A DNA stretch of 64,000 nucleotides from Flammeovirga sp. SJP92 (GCF_001583495.1 NZ_LQAQ01000063.1:1-64000); one strand, 5' to 3'; positions 44,143 through 53,741 are shown, counted from the stretch's first letter. Numbers and translations are program-made. The notes: generated by a model not told the origin, from the sequence alone.

Positions 44143-44607
44143 TTATCTCAATGTTACTACAGTACCTGCTAGCAAATCATGTAATGCTTGTTTTTTCTTT
44201 GTCAGATCAATGATTATAACTCCAACTAAAGAAATGATGGAAAATGGCTTAATACTGTTTCTTAATAATGCTCTCCATAAAGAGATTTTACCGTCATGAG
44301 TACCATTTACACTCAACTTAAAAAATCTTTTCCCCAAGGTTCCTCTTAAATTTGATGCTTCAAAAATACTACAATATAAAATATAAAAAACGTACTCCAT
44401 TAATGTGATTTTGGATGAAGCTATTACCAAATCTTCAGCTGAAAATGTTTCTACGAATACATATTCTTCAAAGACTAAATAAAAGATTAAGCCAAGGATA
44501 AATTTGAATACATAGAAGTCTAATAAAAAGGCAGATGTTCTGAAAAAAAGTTGAGATCTCAGGTCTTTCTTCTTCTGTATATACTTAAAATTGATGCTTT
44601 GGTTCAT
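44143..44607 (-). CDS. RDD-family membrane protein
   Basis: 154 residues. RDD signature features: an Arg in the first part (FFRTSAFLLDFYVF, where the usual RxxAxxxD appears), then RGTLGKRFFKLSVNG, and the final ALHDLLAGTVV. Three membrane helices. RDD proteins are small transporters or ion-exchange proteins of uncertain function. It lies in the minus-strand run of small membrane and secreted genes. Confidence 0.8.
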   Translation of the reverse strand: MNQSINFKYIQKKKDLRSQLFFRTSAFLLDFYVFKFILGLIFYLVFEEYVFVETFSAEDLVIASSKITLMEYVFYILYCSIFEASNLRGTLGKRFFKLSVNGTHDGKISLWRALLRNSIKPFSIISLVGVIIIDLTKKKQALHDLLAGTVVTLR

Positions 44608-44701
44608 ATCTTTTCTATTGTTTACTTTATTCTATTAAGGTAAAGAAATCAGAGCTTTATTACAAAAATTAGATTGAAGAATAGTTTTGCAAAACAGGTT
44701 A

Positions 44702-45100
44702 TTACCCTAACTTTATTTTAATTGGCAAAACCATCTTCACATACACTTTTTTACCTTTCATAACTCCCGGTTTCCATTTCTCTAAATATTCTAAAGGGAG
44801 CGTTGTTCCATCAATAGAGCATTGATAAACTATTTCACCATTTGGATCAATGATAAATAGGATATAATCTTTTAGGTAGCCCATTTTTTTATTTTTATCA
44901 CTAATTTTTATGTGCTTACCTATTATCTTATAAAAGGCTCCCGTCCCTCCTGGGTATTCTGGTGGCTCATCTACTATTTCATATACTTCTTCTCCATTGA
45001 TGGAATCAATCGAACAAGAATCAAAAAATGATGTATGTGATTGAGCATAATTGCTGTAAGAAGTGAATAGGAAGATCGATACAAAAATAAATCTTATCAT
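44702..45100 (-). CDS. secreted TonB C-terminal-like small protein
   Basis: 132 residues with a signal peptide ending SNYAQ. The mature part matches the TonB C-terminal pattern found in many Bacteroidota: EPPEYPGGTGAFYKIIGKHIK, then FIIDPNGEIV, then LEKWKPGVMKGKKVYVKMVLPIKI. No transmembrane anchor or proline-rich linker is present, so it is not a complete energy transducer. It may be a periplasmic domain-only protein. Alone between two minus-strand units. Confidence 0.75.
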   Translation of the reverse strand: MIRFIFVSIFLFTSYSNYAQSHTSFFDSCSIDSINGEEVYEIVDEPPEYPGGTGAFYKIIGKHIKISDKNKKMGYLKDYILFIIDPNGEIVYQCSIDGTTLPLEYLEKWKPGVMKGKKVYVKMVLPIKIKLG

Positions 45101-45150
45101 AATTTTAGTTTGCTATTAAGTTTGAATTTAGAGCATAAAATAAATTTATC

Positions 45151-45184
45151 AAAAAAAACCTAGCACACTTTCACATGTACTAGG
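45151..45184 (-). terminator. terminator of the AraC-family gene
   Basis: CCTAGCAC and GTACTAGG (outer stem CCTAG/CTAGG) flank a loop, and on the minus strand eight Ts follow. It lies about 155 bases after the regulator's stop. Confidence 0.65.
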
Positions 45185-45336
45185 CCGAATGTATAATCAC
45201 ACACTCATATCCATCTAAATTTAATCGTTGTGTTAATTGTTCTTTCTTATTACAAAATAGTTTGTATTAAAAGGCCACTATGGCTATTGATTGATTAAAG
45301 GGTACACCTTATTTAATTTAATCAGGTGTCAATATT

Positions 45337-46254
45337 TTAATTTTTTGCTCGATATTCGTTGGGACTGTATCCGGTCTTCTTTTTAAACATACGGGTGAAA
45401 CTTTGAGGATACTCAAACCCTAAACTAAAGGCTATTTCACCAACAGATTGATTAGAGCTTAAAAGAATATTTTTTGCTTTACTTACCACATAGGCATCAA
45501 TATGTTCTTTGATTCCTTTTCCTGTTTCTTTCTTCAACAAGTCACTTAAATAATTGGGTGACATATTCAGTTCTTTCCCGAAATAATTAGACGTAGGCAA
45601 CCCACTTTTCACAATCTGTTCAGACTTGAAGTAAGACTTTAATTTAGATTCAAAATCAGTTATTAAATCACTATTCAAATTCGTTCTGGTATAAAATTGT
45701 CGGTCATAAAACCGCATACAATAATTGAGGAACAGTTCTAAATTAGAGAGAATCAAATTTTGACTGTGCTTGTCAATATTCTGAGAATATTCAGTTTTGA
45801 TTTGATCAGCGATATGTTGTATAAACTCTTCTTCTTTTTTTGATAAATGCAAAGCTTCAGTTACTTCATAATCAAAAAAAGTATAGGAGTCCATTTGATT
45901 GAATAAATTAGATTTAATGATAAGATCAGGGTGAAATAGTAAAGTCCACCCATCTTTTTTTCTTAACTCTTCTTTTGTGGGAACCGTGAAAACCTGGTGG
46001 GGATGTGCAAAAATCATTGTCCCTTCTTCATAATCATATGAATTTCTTCCGTACCCCAATGACCCGCTAATCTTATCTTTGTACATAATGGTGTACATTG
46101 AAGATGAAAATCGTATACCATACATACTTTCATCCAGCCAGTCTTTGACCAGATCTTCATCATATATAAATGTGATTAGCGGATGATCAGGAGCTGGTAA
46201 TTTTAATAATTTGTGAAACTGAGAAATACTATCAACTTTTAGAATATCAGACAT
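45337..46254 (-). CDS. AraC-family transcriptional regulator
   Basis: 305 residues. The C-terminal 100 residues are a double helix-turn-helix of the AraC/XylS type: LNMSPNYLSDLLKKETGKGI, then SVGEIAFSLGFEYPQSFTRM and FKKKTGYSPNEYR. The N-terminal 190 residues resemble the cupin-like sensing half (GTMIFAHPHQVFTVP). Family members activate nearby genes. Here it lies downstream of a truncated SDR gene on the same strand; regulators of this type in Bacteroidota often control such SDRs. Its target may therefore be lost or elsewhere. Confidence 0.88.
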   Translation of the reverse strand: MSDILKVDSISQFHKLLKLPAPDHPLITFIYDEDLVKDWLDESMYGIRFSSSMYTIMYKDKISGSLGYGRNSYDYEEGTMIFAHPHQVFTVPTKEELRKKDGWTLLFHPDLIIKSNLFNQMDSYTFFDYEVTEALHLSKKEEEFIQHIADQIKTEYSQNIDKHSQNLILSNLELFLNYCMRFYDRQFYTRTNLNSDLITDFESKLKSYFKSEQIVKSGLPTSNYFGKELNMSPNYLSDLLKKETGKGIKEHIDAYVVSKAKNILLSSNQSVGEIAFSLGFEYPQSFTRMFKKKTGYSPNEYRAKN

Positions 46255-46572
46255 AAGTATTGGGTATTATTTAATTTAGACCTACTAATTTTCAAGTGAT
46301 GTCCATAATTGTTTTTCACTTTTCAGATCATGAACATTGGGTTTGGTGATGACATTGACCATCCTCCTTTTCTATACTCACCACTATCCATAGTACACTA
46401 TGTTATGAAAAGTATTCACTTGAGTATTTAGATGCATATTCAGATAATAAACAATGTAAGGAGGTTTGAGCTGATTACCAACTGCTACCACTCATGTTCA
46501 TCATTGTAATAAATGGTTTTGTCAATACCATCTATTCCAAATCCTCAAAATGAATTTGATGCCTTTTCTCTT
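46255..46572. other. decayed region between the AraC gene and the truncated SDR
   Basis: No intact gene. On the minus strand a short reading, MDSGEYRKGGWSMSSPNP, runs from about 46395 to 46327, and other short open pieces are broken by stops. The missing C-terminal half of the SDR would be expected here, but I could not align any piece convincingly. Confidence 0.4.
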
Positions 46573-47052
46573 TTAATTCCTGTATGCACTACGGAAAACA
46601 GCATCAAGATTCTTGAGTTGAGGGTATTTTTCTAATAAAAGTTCGGTTAACAGGAAATGTCCATAAAAACTTGCCTCTACCGTGATTTCAAAACCGTCTT
46701 TATTATATTCTGGTGTATTTTCCATATTCATCATTCCAGCGTGGCAAGCTAGTCCGTCTAATTTTTGATATTTTGAAAGAAAAGCATCCACAAAATCTCG
46801 TACGGATTGAAGATCTGCTAAATCACATTTCATCACATCATAACTTCCCTTTAATGTTGAAAAGCTTTGTGCTACTTTATTACCATCTTCCACCCTTCTG
46901 CATGCCATTACTACATGTGCTCCTTGTTTTACTAATTGCTGTGTTGTCTCAAACCCTACACCCGAATGAGCTCCGGTTACTATATATGTTGTTCCATTTA
47001 AATCCTCTTCTAAATGTTTTGGGTCACAAAATGTAACTTCCTTATTCGCCAT
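46573..47052 (-). pseudogene. truncated short-chain dehydrogenase (SDR)
   Basis: 159 residues holding only the N-terminal half of an SDR of about 300. The Rossmann motif TGAHSGVG is present (usual TGxxxGxG), as is ACRR. The NNAG motif has become CHAG. The sequence follows the family through HFLLTELLLEK and then ends in unrelated YPQLKNLDAVFRSAYRN. The catalytic Ser and YxxxK are missing, so the product cannot be active. An intact relative lies at 59690-60604. An ORF remains open, so it could still be translated. Confidence 0.75.
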
Positions 47053-47368
47053 GTCTATTTCTAATTAGGTTTGTAACAAATTTCCTATTTTATAAAGTTT
47101 TTTATTTAACACAATTACAGATTCTTGTAACAATTTCACAGAACAACAAAACCAAAACAACTAACTACCAAACAATTACAATCATATTCTGACTTTTAAC
47201 CCATAAAAGATTGTAATTCATTTATAGTGTTATAGGAATACGTTTATTATTTAATCATAAAAACCGACCTGTTATTATATATTTTTGTATGTCGAAATAT
47301 TTTTCAATACACACCAATAGAAAAGATCTCATTCTTTTATCCCCATTAAGATTTTCCTATTTTTGAAT
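47053..47368. other. AT-rich divergent intergenic region
   Basis: No gene is visible. It separates the truncated SDR from the plus-strand hydrolase operon. TATTTTTG at 47359-47366 matches the -7 consensus but lies only 2 bases before the hydrolase start codon, so it would give a leaderless message or is chance. Confidence 0.5.
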
Positions 47369-48205
47369 ATGAAAAAGATAGAATTTGTACTCACCTCTAA
47401 GCATAACAACAAACGTTTTGTGGCGGACGCAAGATGGATTGCTAATCATACGAAAAAGCCAACTGTAATTTTGGTTCATGGTTTCAAAGGATTTAAAGAT
47501 TGGGGCGCTTTTAATGTTATCGCTGATCAATTTGCGAATAAAGGCTATTGCTGTGTCAAATTGAACTTCAGTTCTGATGGCACTACAGTTGATTATCCTT
47601 TTGAAGTAACGGATCATGAAGCTTTTGGTAATAATAACTTTAGCAAAGAGTTGGATGATTTAGGAGTGTTGATTGATTGGTTGCATAGTGATGAATGCCC
47701 TATTGGAACTATTGATTTATCAAAACTTTATCTTTTGGGACATAGTCGTGGCGGTGGTGTGGTACTGCTAAAAACTGCTGAAGATGAGCGTATCAAAAAA
47801 GTGGCGACTCTAGCTTCTATTCCTCAGGTCAATACTTTCTCTGAAGAGACAGTAGAGCACTGGAAAAAGGAAGGAGTGATTCATGTAGTCAATGGTAGAA
47901 CAAATGAAGAACTGCCATTATACTTCCAAGCCGTGGAGGATTATTATGCTCATGAAGACCGCTTGTCGATGATGAAAGTGTTACCGACAGTCACACAACC
48001 TATTCTTCATATTCATGGTGATGCGGATGAAACGGTACCTATCAAAGCTATGGACTTTTTACATCAATTAAACCCTGCATCTACTTGTAAAACAATTGAA
48101 GGGGCATCGCATACTTTTAATACAAAACATCCTTGGACAGAGGAGACTTTATCAGAAAATATGCAAACCGCAATTGATTACGTGTTAGATCATTTTTCAG
48201 AATAA
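47369..48205 (+). CDS. alpha/beta hydrolase
   Basis: 278 residues from the ATG at 47369; a TTG two codons earlier is less likely. Alpha/beta hydrolase features: oxyanion region LVHGFKGFKDWG, nucleophile elbow GHSRGGG, acid in HGDADETVP, and His in EGASHTFN. No signal peptide, so cytosolic. It belongs to the prolyl-oligopeptidase-like/dienelactone hydrolase clan. It is the first gene of a tight four-gene operon; the next gene starts directly after its stop. Confidence 0.87.
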   Translation: MKKIEFVLTSKHNNKRFVADARWIANHTKKPTVILVHGFKGFKDWGAFNVIADQFANKGYCCVKLNFSSDGTTVDYPFEVTDHEAFGNNNFSKELDDLGVLIDWLHSDECPIGTIDLSKLYLLGHSRGGGVVLLKTAEDERIKKVATLASIPQVNTFSEETVEHWKKEGVIHVVNGRTNEELPLYFQAVEDYYAHEDRLSMMKVLPTVTQPILHIHGDADETVPIKAMDFLHQLNPASTCKTIEGASHTFNTKHPWTEETLSENMQTAIDYVLDHFSE

Positions 48206-48805
48206 ATGGAAGACGCCTATTTAACCCTAAAAGGTACCAGCGAAGGTATCTACAAAGAGAAAGGAAGTAAGTTTATTGCCTTGGCCCATCATGTTACTAC
48301 AGAAGAAGAAGCGAAGGCAATTGTGAAAGGATACAGAAAGGAATATTATGATGCTAGACACTGGTGCTATGCTTATATTATTGGTGCGGATAAAAGTAAA
48401 ACGAGAGCCAATGATGATGGTGAGCCAAGTGGATCAGCAGGTCTTCCTATTTTAGGACAACTAAGATCTTTCAACGTTACGGACACACTAATTGTAGTGA
48501 TTCGTTATTTTGGAGGCACAAAACTTGGAGTTCCGGGCCTTATTCATGCCTACAAAACTTCAGCGGCAGACGCTCTTGAAAATGGTGAGATTGAAGAGCT
48601 GTTTGTACAAAGACAGATTAAAATCACATTTGCTTACCCTCAAATGAATGATGTGATGAAGGTGGCAAAGAATTATGAATTGGACTTTGGTAATCAAAGT
48701 TTCGATGAATTATGCCATATTGAATTTTTAGTAAGAGACAGTCTTTTTGAGCAAGTAAAAGAAAAGCTTGAAGACGTAGACGAACTTATTTTTAAAGAGC
48801 TATAA
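48206..48805 (+). CDS. YigZ/IMPACT-family protein
   Basis: 199 residues. The family signature DDGEPSGSAGLPILGQL is complete (about 73-89), and VIRYFGGTKLGVPGL is present. A C-terminal ferredoxin-like DUF1949-type domain follows. IMPACT proteins relate to translation control and ribosome-associated stress responses. The start codon abuts the preceding stop with no spacer, so it is coupled to the hydrolase. The EI24 gene starts 3 bases after its stop. Confidence 0.92.
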   Translation: MEDAYLTLKGTSEGIYKEKGSKFIALAHHVTTEEEAKAIVKGYRKEYYDARHWCYAYIIGADKSKTRANDDGEPSGSAGLPILGQLRSFNVTDTLIVVIRYFGGTKLGVPGLIHAYKTSAADALENGEIEELFVQRQIKITFAYPQMNDVMKVAKNYELDFGNQSFDELCHIEFLVRDSLFEQVKEKLEDVDELIFKEL

Positions 48806-48807
48806 AA

Positions 48808-49608
48808 ATGAAAAAATACTCCTCCTTCCGAATTTATAAAACGGGTTTTCAACAGTACTTGAAGGCTTTCAACTTTATCAGAAAGAACAATTTGATGCAA
48901 TATTTCTGGTTTATTAGCCTTTTTGGATTTATTCTCTCCGTAGTTTTATTGGGAGGAGGATTATATACAAGTCATCATATTATGGAATGGGTGCAGACCA
49001 CCGACAACTTTCATTCGATGGTAGAAGCTATTCCTTTTATTGATACTAAAAGCTCTGAAACTTCTTTGTATTGGGTACTTTTTATTTTTATTGAAATACC
49101 GGTACTCATCACCAGTTTATTGCTTTTTGGACCATTGGTCAACCTGCTTAGCTTCCCTATACTGGACCGTTATACAGAGAAAATCAACATAATTTTATTT
49201 GACCGCAACGCTGAAAGTAATTTTGATTTAGGTCGATTATTTCAAATGGCTTGGTCAATTATTCTGCCCAATGCACTGAAAAGTATTTTCTTTACACTAC
49301 TCCTGTTGCCTTTCACATTTATTCCATTTGTGGGGCCAGTTTTTCTATTTATAAGTTTAGTAATCAATAGTTATTATACTGGTTTTGACATTGTGGACAA
49401 CTATTTTGAAAACTGGAATGTAAAGGTAAAAGACAGTAAACACTTTATCACACAAAATAAATCCATTCCAATTAGTATTGGTTTTGGCGGAAGTCTGCTG
49501 TCACTTGTCCCCATAATAGGCGGAATTTTTTCACCCATCATCAGTTTGACTGCTGGTGGACTAATACTCAAAGAACTCGATATCTATGAAGACATGCACA
49601 CTGTATAA
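48808..49608 (+). CDS. EI24/CysZ-like membrane protein
   Basis: 266 residues with four long hydrophobic segments and the EI24 pattern: FNFIRKNNLMQYFWFISL at the start, GPLVNLLSFPILDRYTEKIN, and the second pair FIPFVGPVFLFISLVINSYYTGFD. In CysZ these mediate sulfate import, but family members vary. It lies third in the four-gene operon, and the last 23 bases overlap the following lipoprotein gene. Confidence 0.82.
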   Translation: MKKYSSFRIYKTGFQQYLKAFNFIRKNNLMQYFWFISLFGFILSVVLLGGGLYTSHHIMEWVQTTDNFHSMVEAIPFIDTKSSETSLYWVLFIFIEIPVLITSLLLFGPLVNLLSFPILDRYTEKINIILFDRNAESNFDLGRLFQMAWSIILPNALKSIFFTLLLLPFTFIPFVGPVFLFISLVINSYYTGFDIVDNYFENWNVKVKDSKHFITQNKSIPISIGFGGSLLSLVPIIGGIFSPIISLTAGGLILKELDIYEDMHTV

Positions 49609-50422
49609 ATATTTCATCTTTGCCTTCTTTACATTATTGACCTTTTCATGTACACTTATTGATGAGGAGAATACTCCAGAAATGGACATTCAAGAAACGC
49701 TTATTCCTTCTGAAGTAAGCTTTTTGTACAATCTCATTGAACCTGAGCCTGAAGACCCTCAAACACTGACATTTCTTTATGAAGATGATCAACTTTCTTC
49801 TATCTACAATTTATTGACCAATGAAGAAATTTATGTTCTCGAATTCAGTTATGGAAACGACAGCAGTCTTAATGAAATTGAAGTCAAAAAGAATGATATC
49901 GTTCAAAAAGTCTATACATTCTCTAGTGATGCTTCTAAAATTACAGTCCTCAAAGACAATGTACCTTATGCTGAAGCAATACTACACAGTAATCAATTAG
50001 TATATAGTGTTGAAAATTTTGAGAAAAAACAGATCAGTTACTTCACTTATGAATCCGGTGAACTCTCTGTAAAAAGAACTTTCGACAACAGTCAGGATAT
50101 CTCCAACGGCACACCAAAGTTTATCACTAACTTTTCTTACAGTCCATTTGGAAACGCTTTATTTTCGTCCGTTTTACCTGTCAATACTTTATTCCTTTTA
50201 GATGAAATTGATGAATTTTTATTGACTAAATTTTTGACTACTTCTAATACAAAAGTCAACTTAGGACTGAAGGAAGGAAGTAATAATGCCACGATTGACT
50301 ATAGAACAGTTTTTAATGAAGAAAGCTACCCTAGTTCAATTTCCATGATTTACAGGGAAGATGAACAAGCAGTAAGACAGATTATTCATAATGTTTCTTA
50401 TGATATATTCACTCCATTTTAA
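49586..50422 (+). CDS. lipoprotein, hypothetical
   Basis: 278 residues with a clear lipobox (FFTLLTFSC, Cys at about 22). The mature part is beta-rich (LTFLYEDDQLSSIYNLL, VYTFSSDASKITVL, YFTYESGELSVKRTF), resembling the DUF4595-type or RHS-like strand repeats seen in Bacteroidota lipoproteins. No active site is seen. It overlaps the EI24 gene by 23 bases and ends the operon; a terminator follows. Confidence 0.7.
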   Translation: MKTCTLYKYFIFAFFTLLTFSCTLIDEENTPEMDIQETLIPSEVSFLYNLIEPEPEDPQTLTFLYEDDQLSSIYNLLTNEEIYVLEFSYGNDSSLNEIEVKKNDIVQKVYTFSSDASKITVLKDNVPYAEAILHSNQLVYSVENFEKKQISYFTYESGELSVKRTFDNSQDISNGTPKFITNFSYSPFGNALFSSVLPVNTLFLLDEIDEFLLTKFLTTSNTKVNLGLKEGSNNATIDYRTVFNEESYPSSISMIYREDEQAVRQIIHNVSYDIFTPF

Positions 50423-50432
50423 GCATTAAAAA

Positions 50433-50461
50433 AGGCCAGAGAACTACTCTGACCTATTTTT
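50433..50461 (+). terminator. terminator of the hydrolase-IMPACT-EI24 operon
   Basis: AGGCCAGAG (50433-50441) pairs with CTCTGACCT (50447-50455) with one mismatch, followed by ATTTTTATG. From here to 50711 I see no gene on either strand. Confidence 0.75.
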
Positions 50462-50711
50462 ATGTAACAAAGAAATTTGTTGTTGTTAGTGAATCACTTG
50501 TCTGTTCATCTATTCACCTTTTTGAAAAAGGTTCGCCTTTGGCTATTTCATTTATTAGTTCAGTAACACACTGCTTTTTAATTCTATCGTCAATTCAAAG
50601 ATGACATTCTCAACTGATTTTATCACACGAAAGCCAGTCACATTAATTCAAAATTATTACTACATTTTCACTACAAAATGCTATTTCAAGCCTAAAAAGG
50701 GCCATAAAACG

Positions 50712-50743
50712 AAAAAAACCGATACGTCTTTGCGCATCGGTTT
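50712..50743 (-). terminator. terminator of the PAP2 unit
   Basis: AAACCGAT (50716-50723) pairs perfectly with ATCGGTTT (50736-50743), with a T-run on the minus strand. It lies 25 bases after the PAP2 stop. Confidence 0.8.
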
Positions 50744-50767
50744 AGCATAGGAAGTAAAATTTTATTT

Positions 50768-51364
50768 TTATTCTTTTAGATCATTTGTCTTTTGCTCTAA
50801 AGGAAATTGATACTTCTTTTGTATCCTGTAAATGATTTCTCTGGCAAGATAGACCGCTAAAATACCTACTAACCATCCACCTAAAATATCTCCAACAAAA
50901 TGTACTCCTACCGCAATTCTACTGTAGGAATATAAAGCTGTCCATATAAATAAAAGCCAAGACCACTTCAATTGTTTATGCCACTCCAAGAAAAAGAATA
51001 ATGCAATGGCCATTGAAGTAGAAGCATGTGAAGACACAAACCCTAAAGGACCACCTCTATAGCCATGTAATGTATGAACCATGTCTTTGATGACAGGATC
51101 ATGTGATGGTCTTGGCCTGTTTACTAAAGGCTTGAATATTTGCGAGGCAATAACATCTGCCAACCCTATGGCTATTCCTAAACCCACTAGCCAAAATAGA
51201 GTCTGCCTCCACCCAAATTTCCAAACTGAAAATGAGACAAGAAATAAATACAAAGGCCATGAATTGACAGCAGTGGTCAACCACCAGAAAAATGTATCTG
51301 AAAGCTCATTATGATGACTATTCAAATAGAGAAATAACTCTCTTTCCCAACCAAATGGTTCCAT
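50768..51364 (-). CDS. PAP2-family phosphatase
   Basis: 198 residues, five to six membrane helices. All three lipid phosphatase motifs are present: KPLVNRPRP (C1), SSHAS (C2) and SRIAVGVHFVGD (C3). Such enzymes dephosphorylate undecaprenyl pyrophosphate, phosphatidic acid or lipid A. Its start lies one base after the stop of the glycosyltransferase gene upstream on the same strand, so the pair probably acts on the same lipid carrier. Confidence 0.9.
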   Translation of the reverse strand: MEPFGWERELFLYLNSHHNELSDTFFWWLTTAVNSWPLYLFLVSFSVWKFGWRQTLFWLVGLGIAIGLADVIASQIFKPLVNRPRPSHDPVIKDMVHTLHGYRGGPLGFVSSHASTSMAIALFFFLEWHKQLKWSWLLFIWTALYSYSRIAVGVHFVGDILGGWLVGILAVYLAREIIYRIQKKYQFPLEQKTNDLKE

Positions 51365-51365
51365 A

Positions 51366-52988
51366 TTAATTCAGTTTATGCGTTTTTTCAAAAGGATCAG
51401 GAAAAGGATAATTGTCTTTATACCCTTTCAAACGGTACAAGTAAGCATACCTCATCAACTTTCCTGCTCTTGTTACTTCAACCCTATCCACTTCTTCAAT
51501 TGACTCGAAGTAATTTGAGAACTGACGATTCACATCTCTGCCCCAATTGGTCACATTAACGAAGTAAACATCCTCTCCTTTTTCCAAACCACCTCTATCT
51601 TGGTTGATCCAAGCATATTTATGAATCTGATCCCAATTTCCCATCATAATTAATTTATGATTGTTAGGGTACGCAATATAAAAATCAACGTGAGTGCCCG
51701 GGAACCATTCATATGCTACAAACTTGGCATTGGGCTTCATATTACCTTCTTGTACATCTTTTTCAATAATGGGTTTCAACTTTTTGTTGATCTGTCTCCA
51801 ACCATACATGTCCTGCGTAAAATCCCACTCTCCAAAATTTTGAGGATCACCTAAATTGGTTTTTCCTAAATTGATGGGACTGAAATTAATCAACCAATAA
51901 GCAAGTGCTAGTACCACTGTCAGAAAAGTAGTAGAGCCAACAATTCTTTTGGGCTTCCAAAGTCTCCAAGCGTTTCTAGCTTTAGAATCAATCAATACCA
52001 CTCTCCAATATACTGCAGCAATAATGATCAAAGGGAAATATCCTGGACCAGACCAGTGTGGCAACGTTTCTCTGAAAATGGCAAAAGAAGTAAAAACAAT
52101 AATTAAAGGTAAACCATTGAACAAAAGAACTTGTAATGACTTTTTGTCCATCACTTTTTTACCTTTGGCAATGCCCACAATTGCTGCTACAATCAAATAC
52201 CAGTTCCATGGATTATTATAAGCGATTTGACCACCAAACTCTCTTAGAAAATAATCTAACCGTATTTCCAATGTAGGAGTTACACGATCTGAATGGAAGG
52301 TAAAACTGATAAAATCATTGGCATAATTCCAATAGAGTACAGGGAATAAACACAAAACCGCAATTGCTCCTGCTCCCCACAAACTCCAATCTGCAAACCA
52401 CCTTCTGTCACAGACCAATACATACAAGGCTACTCCTAAACCAATAAAAGCTCCATGATATTTTGACAAGCCTGCCATACCAATCATCAAGCCAGCAAGT
52501 AAAAGGTTTCTCCTTGCCTTTCCATCAATTTTCTCTACCGGAAGTGATTCCAATAGGAAATAAATACTCAGCATCCAGAAAAGAGTCTGAGGTGTATCAG
52601 GAATAATAAAAATACCTGATAAAATGGAAGCGTAAATAGAAGATGTATATAAAAATGCCGCATAAATACCGGCTATGCTGTCTTTTAGTTTTGATGCAAT
52701 CCTATAAGCAAGGAATGTGTTTATTCCAGCAAAAACAACTCCTCCCAAACGCATAAATAGCTCGTAAGGCAGTTTTAGGTTTAACGTGAATAGCTGAATT
52801 ACCCACCCCACCATTGGAGGATGGTCGAAGTGACTTAGTTCAGGATATAAAGCATATGTCCAATAATAAACCTCATCATTACTGAACTCCATTGTGCCAC
52901 CAATAAACGCACGCACAATGGAACTGATAACGATTATTCGTACAACAATCTTGGTTGCTCTACTTTCTGTAATACTCATTTGTTCCAT
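51366..52988 (-). CDS. GT39/ArnT-like membrane glycosyltransferase
   Basis: About 540 residues. The GT-C fold is apparent: an N-terminal acidic loop NDEVYYWTYALYPELSHFDHPPMVGW, then about ten hydrophobic helices and a soluble C-terminal domain. I prefer the start at 52988 (MEQMSITES) because a TACATTTG box at 52995-53002 would place the promoter inside the longer reading from 53015. The family moves a sugar from a polyprenyl-phosphate donor onto lipid A or protein in the periplasm. Paired tightly with the PAP2 phosphatase. Confidence 0.82.
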   Translation of the reverse strand: MEQMSITESRATKIVVRIIVISSIVRAFIGGTMEFSNDEVYYWTYALYPELSHFDHPPMVGWVIQLFTLNLKLPYELFMRLGGVVFAGINTFLAYRIASKLKDSIAGIYAAFLYTSSIYASILSGIFIIPDTPQTLFWMLSIYFLLESLPVEKIDGKARRNLLLAGLMIGMAGLSKYHGAFIGLGVALYVLVCDRRWFADWSLWGAGAIAVLCLFPVLYWNYANDFISFTFHSDRVTPTLEIRLDYFLREFGGQIAYNNPWNWYLIVAAIVGIAKGKKVMDKKSLQVLLFNGLPLIIVFTSFAIFRETLPHWSGPGYFPLIIIAAVYWRVVLIDSKARNAWRLWKPKRIVGSTTFLTVVLALAYWLINFSPINLGKTNLGDPQNFGEWDFTQDMYGWRQINKKLKPIIEKDVQEGNMKPNAKFVAYEWFPGTHVDFYIAYPNNHKLIMMGNWDQIHKYAWINQDRGGLEKGEDVYFVNVTNWGRDVNRQFSNYFESIEEVDRVEVTRAGKLMRYAYLYRLKGYKDNYPFPDPFEKTHKLN

Positions 52989-53200
52989 CCTGCAAATGTA
53001 ATTTATTTCATTCACAAAGTCTTAAATAATGTTGATTTGTAAACTTCTTATAACTTTTTATCGTTTCCCTCTAAAGATAAATTGTCTTAATGTTAGGTCA
53101 TTTTATCAGAAAGCAAAAATAAGTGAACAACAGCTTTTACCTCTAAACCTTTTGAAGGTCATAAGCTTACTAGAAACAGTTGGTCACAGAAATAAACTAA

Positions 53201-53575
53201 ATGAACAAAATGGATATGAATTCTAAATTAAATTTCCTATTCGTTATACTTACTGGACTTATTCTATCATCATGTGTAGATGATGTAGATAAATTTCCAC
53301 CAAGAGAAGTAACATTGATTTATAATTGGGAAGAAGCTAATATAGCTGGGCTAGACTCTGGCACGATGCAAGTATCTCATCAATCGGGACTAGCATTATT
53401 ATATTTAAGCAATACTGATGAGTCAACGGTGATTCCAGGCATAATTGGCAATTTAGTCGTTCAGGAAAACCCTAAATCAAAAGATCCTAAATATGCGGTT
53501 CCTAATACTATATCTGTCATACCAATTGGGCAGGATAGTGCAGAAGTTATTTTCACCGCACCAAAAGATTTTTAA
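53201..53575 (+). CDS. small lipoprotein, hypothetical
   Basis: 124 residues. The lipoprotein signal ends at LILSSC (Cys at about 25); ATGs at 53201, 53210 and 53216 are all possible starts. The mature domain is about 100 residues of short beta-strands (VTLIYNWEEANIAGLDSGTMQV). It contains PGIIGNLVVQENP and ends in VIPIGQDSAEVIFTAP. This looks like one of the small DUF-type Bacteroidota lipoproteins with no known activity. A terminator follows. Confidence 0.6.
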   Translation: MNKMDMNSKLNFLFVILTGLILSSCVDDVDKFPPREVTLIYNWEEANIAGLDSGTMQVSHQSGLALLYLSNTDESTVIPGIIGNLVVQENPKSKDPKYAVPNTISVIPIGQDSAEVIFTAPKDF

Positions 53576-53604
53576 TAAAAAAATACTCCTAAAGAGAATG
53601 ATAC

Positions 53605-53643
53605 AAGGATAGTAACTTCTAAAGTTCCTATCCTTTCTTTTTG
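53605..53643 (+). terminator. terminator of the small lipoprotein gene
   Basis: AAGGATAG (53605-53612) pairs with CTATCCTT (53628-53635), with further AACTT/AGTT pairing inside, followed by TCTTTTTG. Confidence 0.75.
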
Positions 53644-53741
53644 AGGTTCAATTCTAAAATTTCATTTCAAAATTTCTATGGGTATCCGCAAATATTTCAG
53701 TAAATTAAGTAAGGACCTAGTGAAACCCATACAACCTAATT

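Noticed and set aside
47359-47366. TATTTTTG as a promoter -7 box for the hydrolase operon
   Set aside because: It lies 2 bases before the start codon, so transcription would begin at or after the ATG. Possible as a leaderless start but not supported otherwise.
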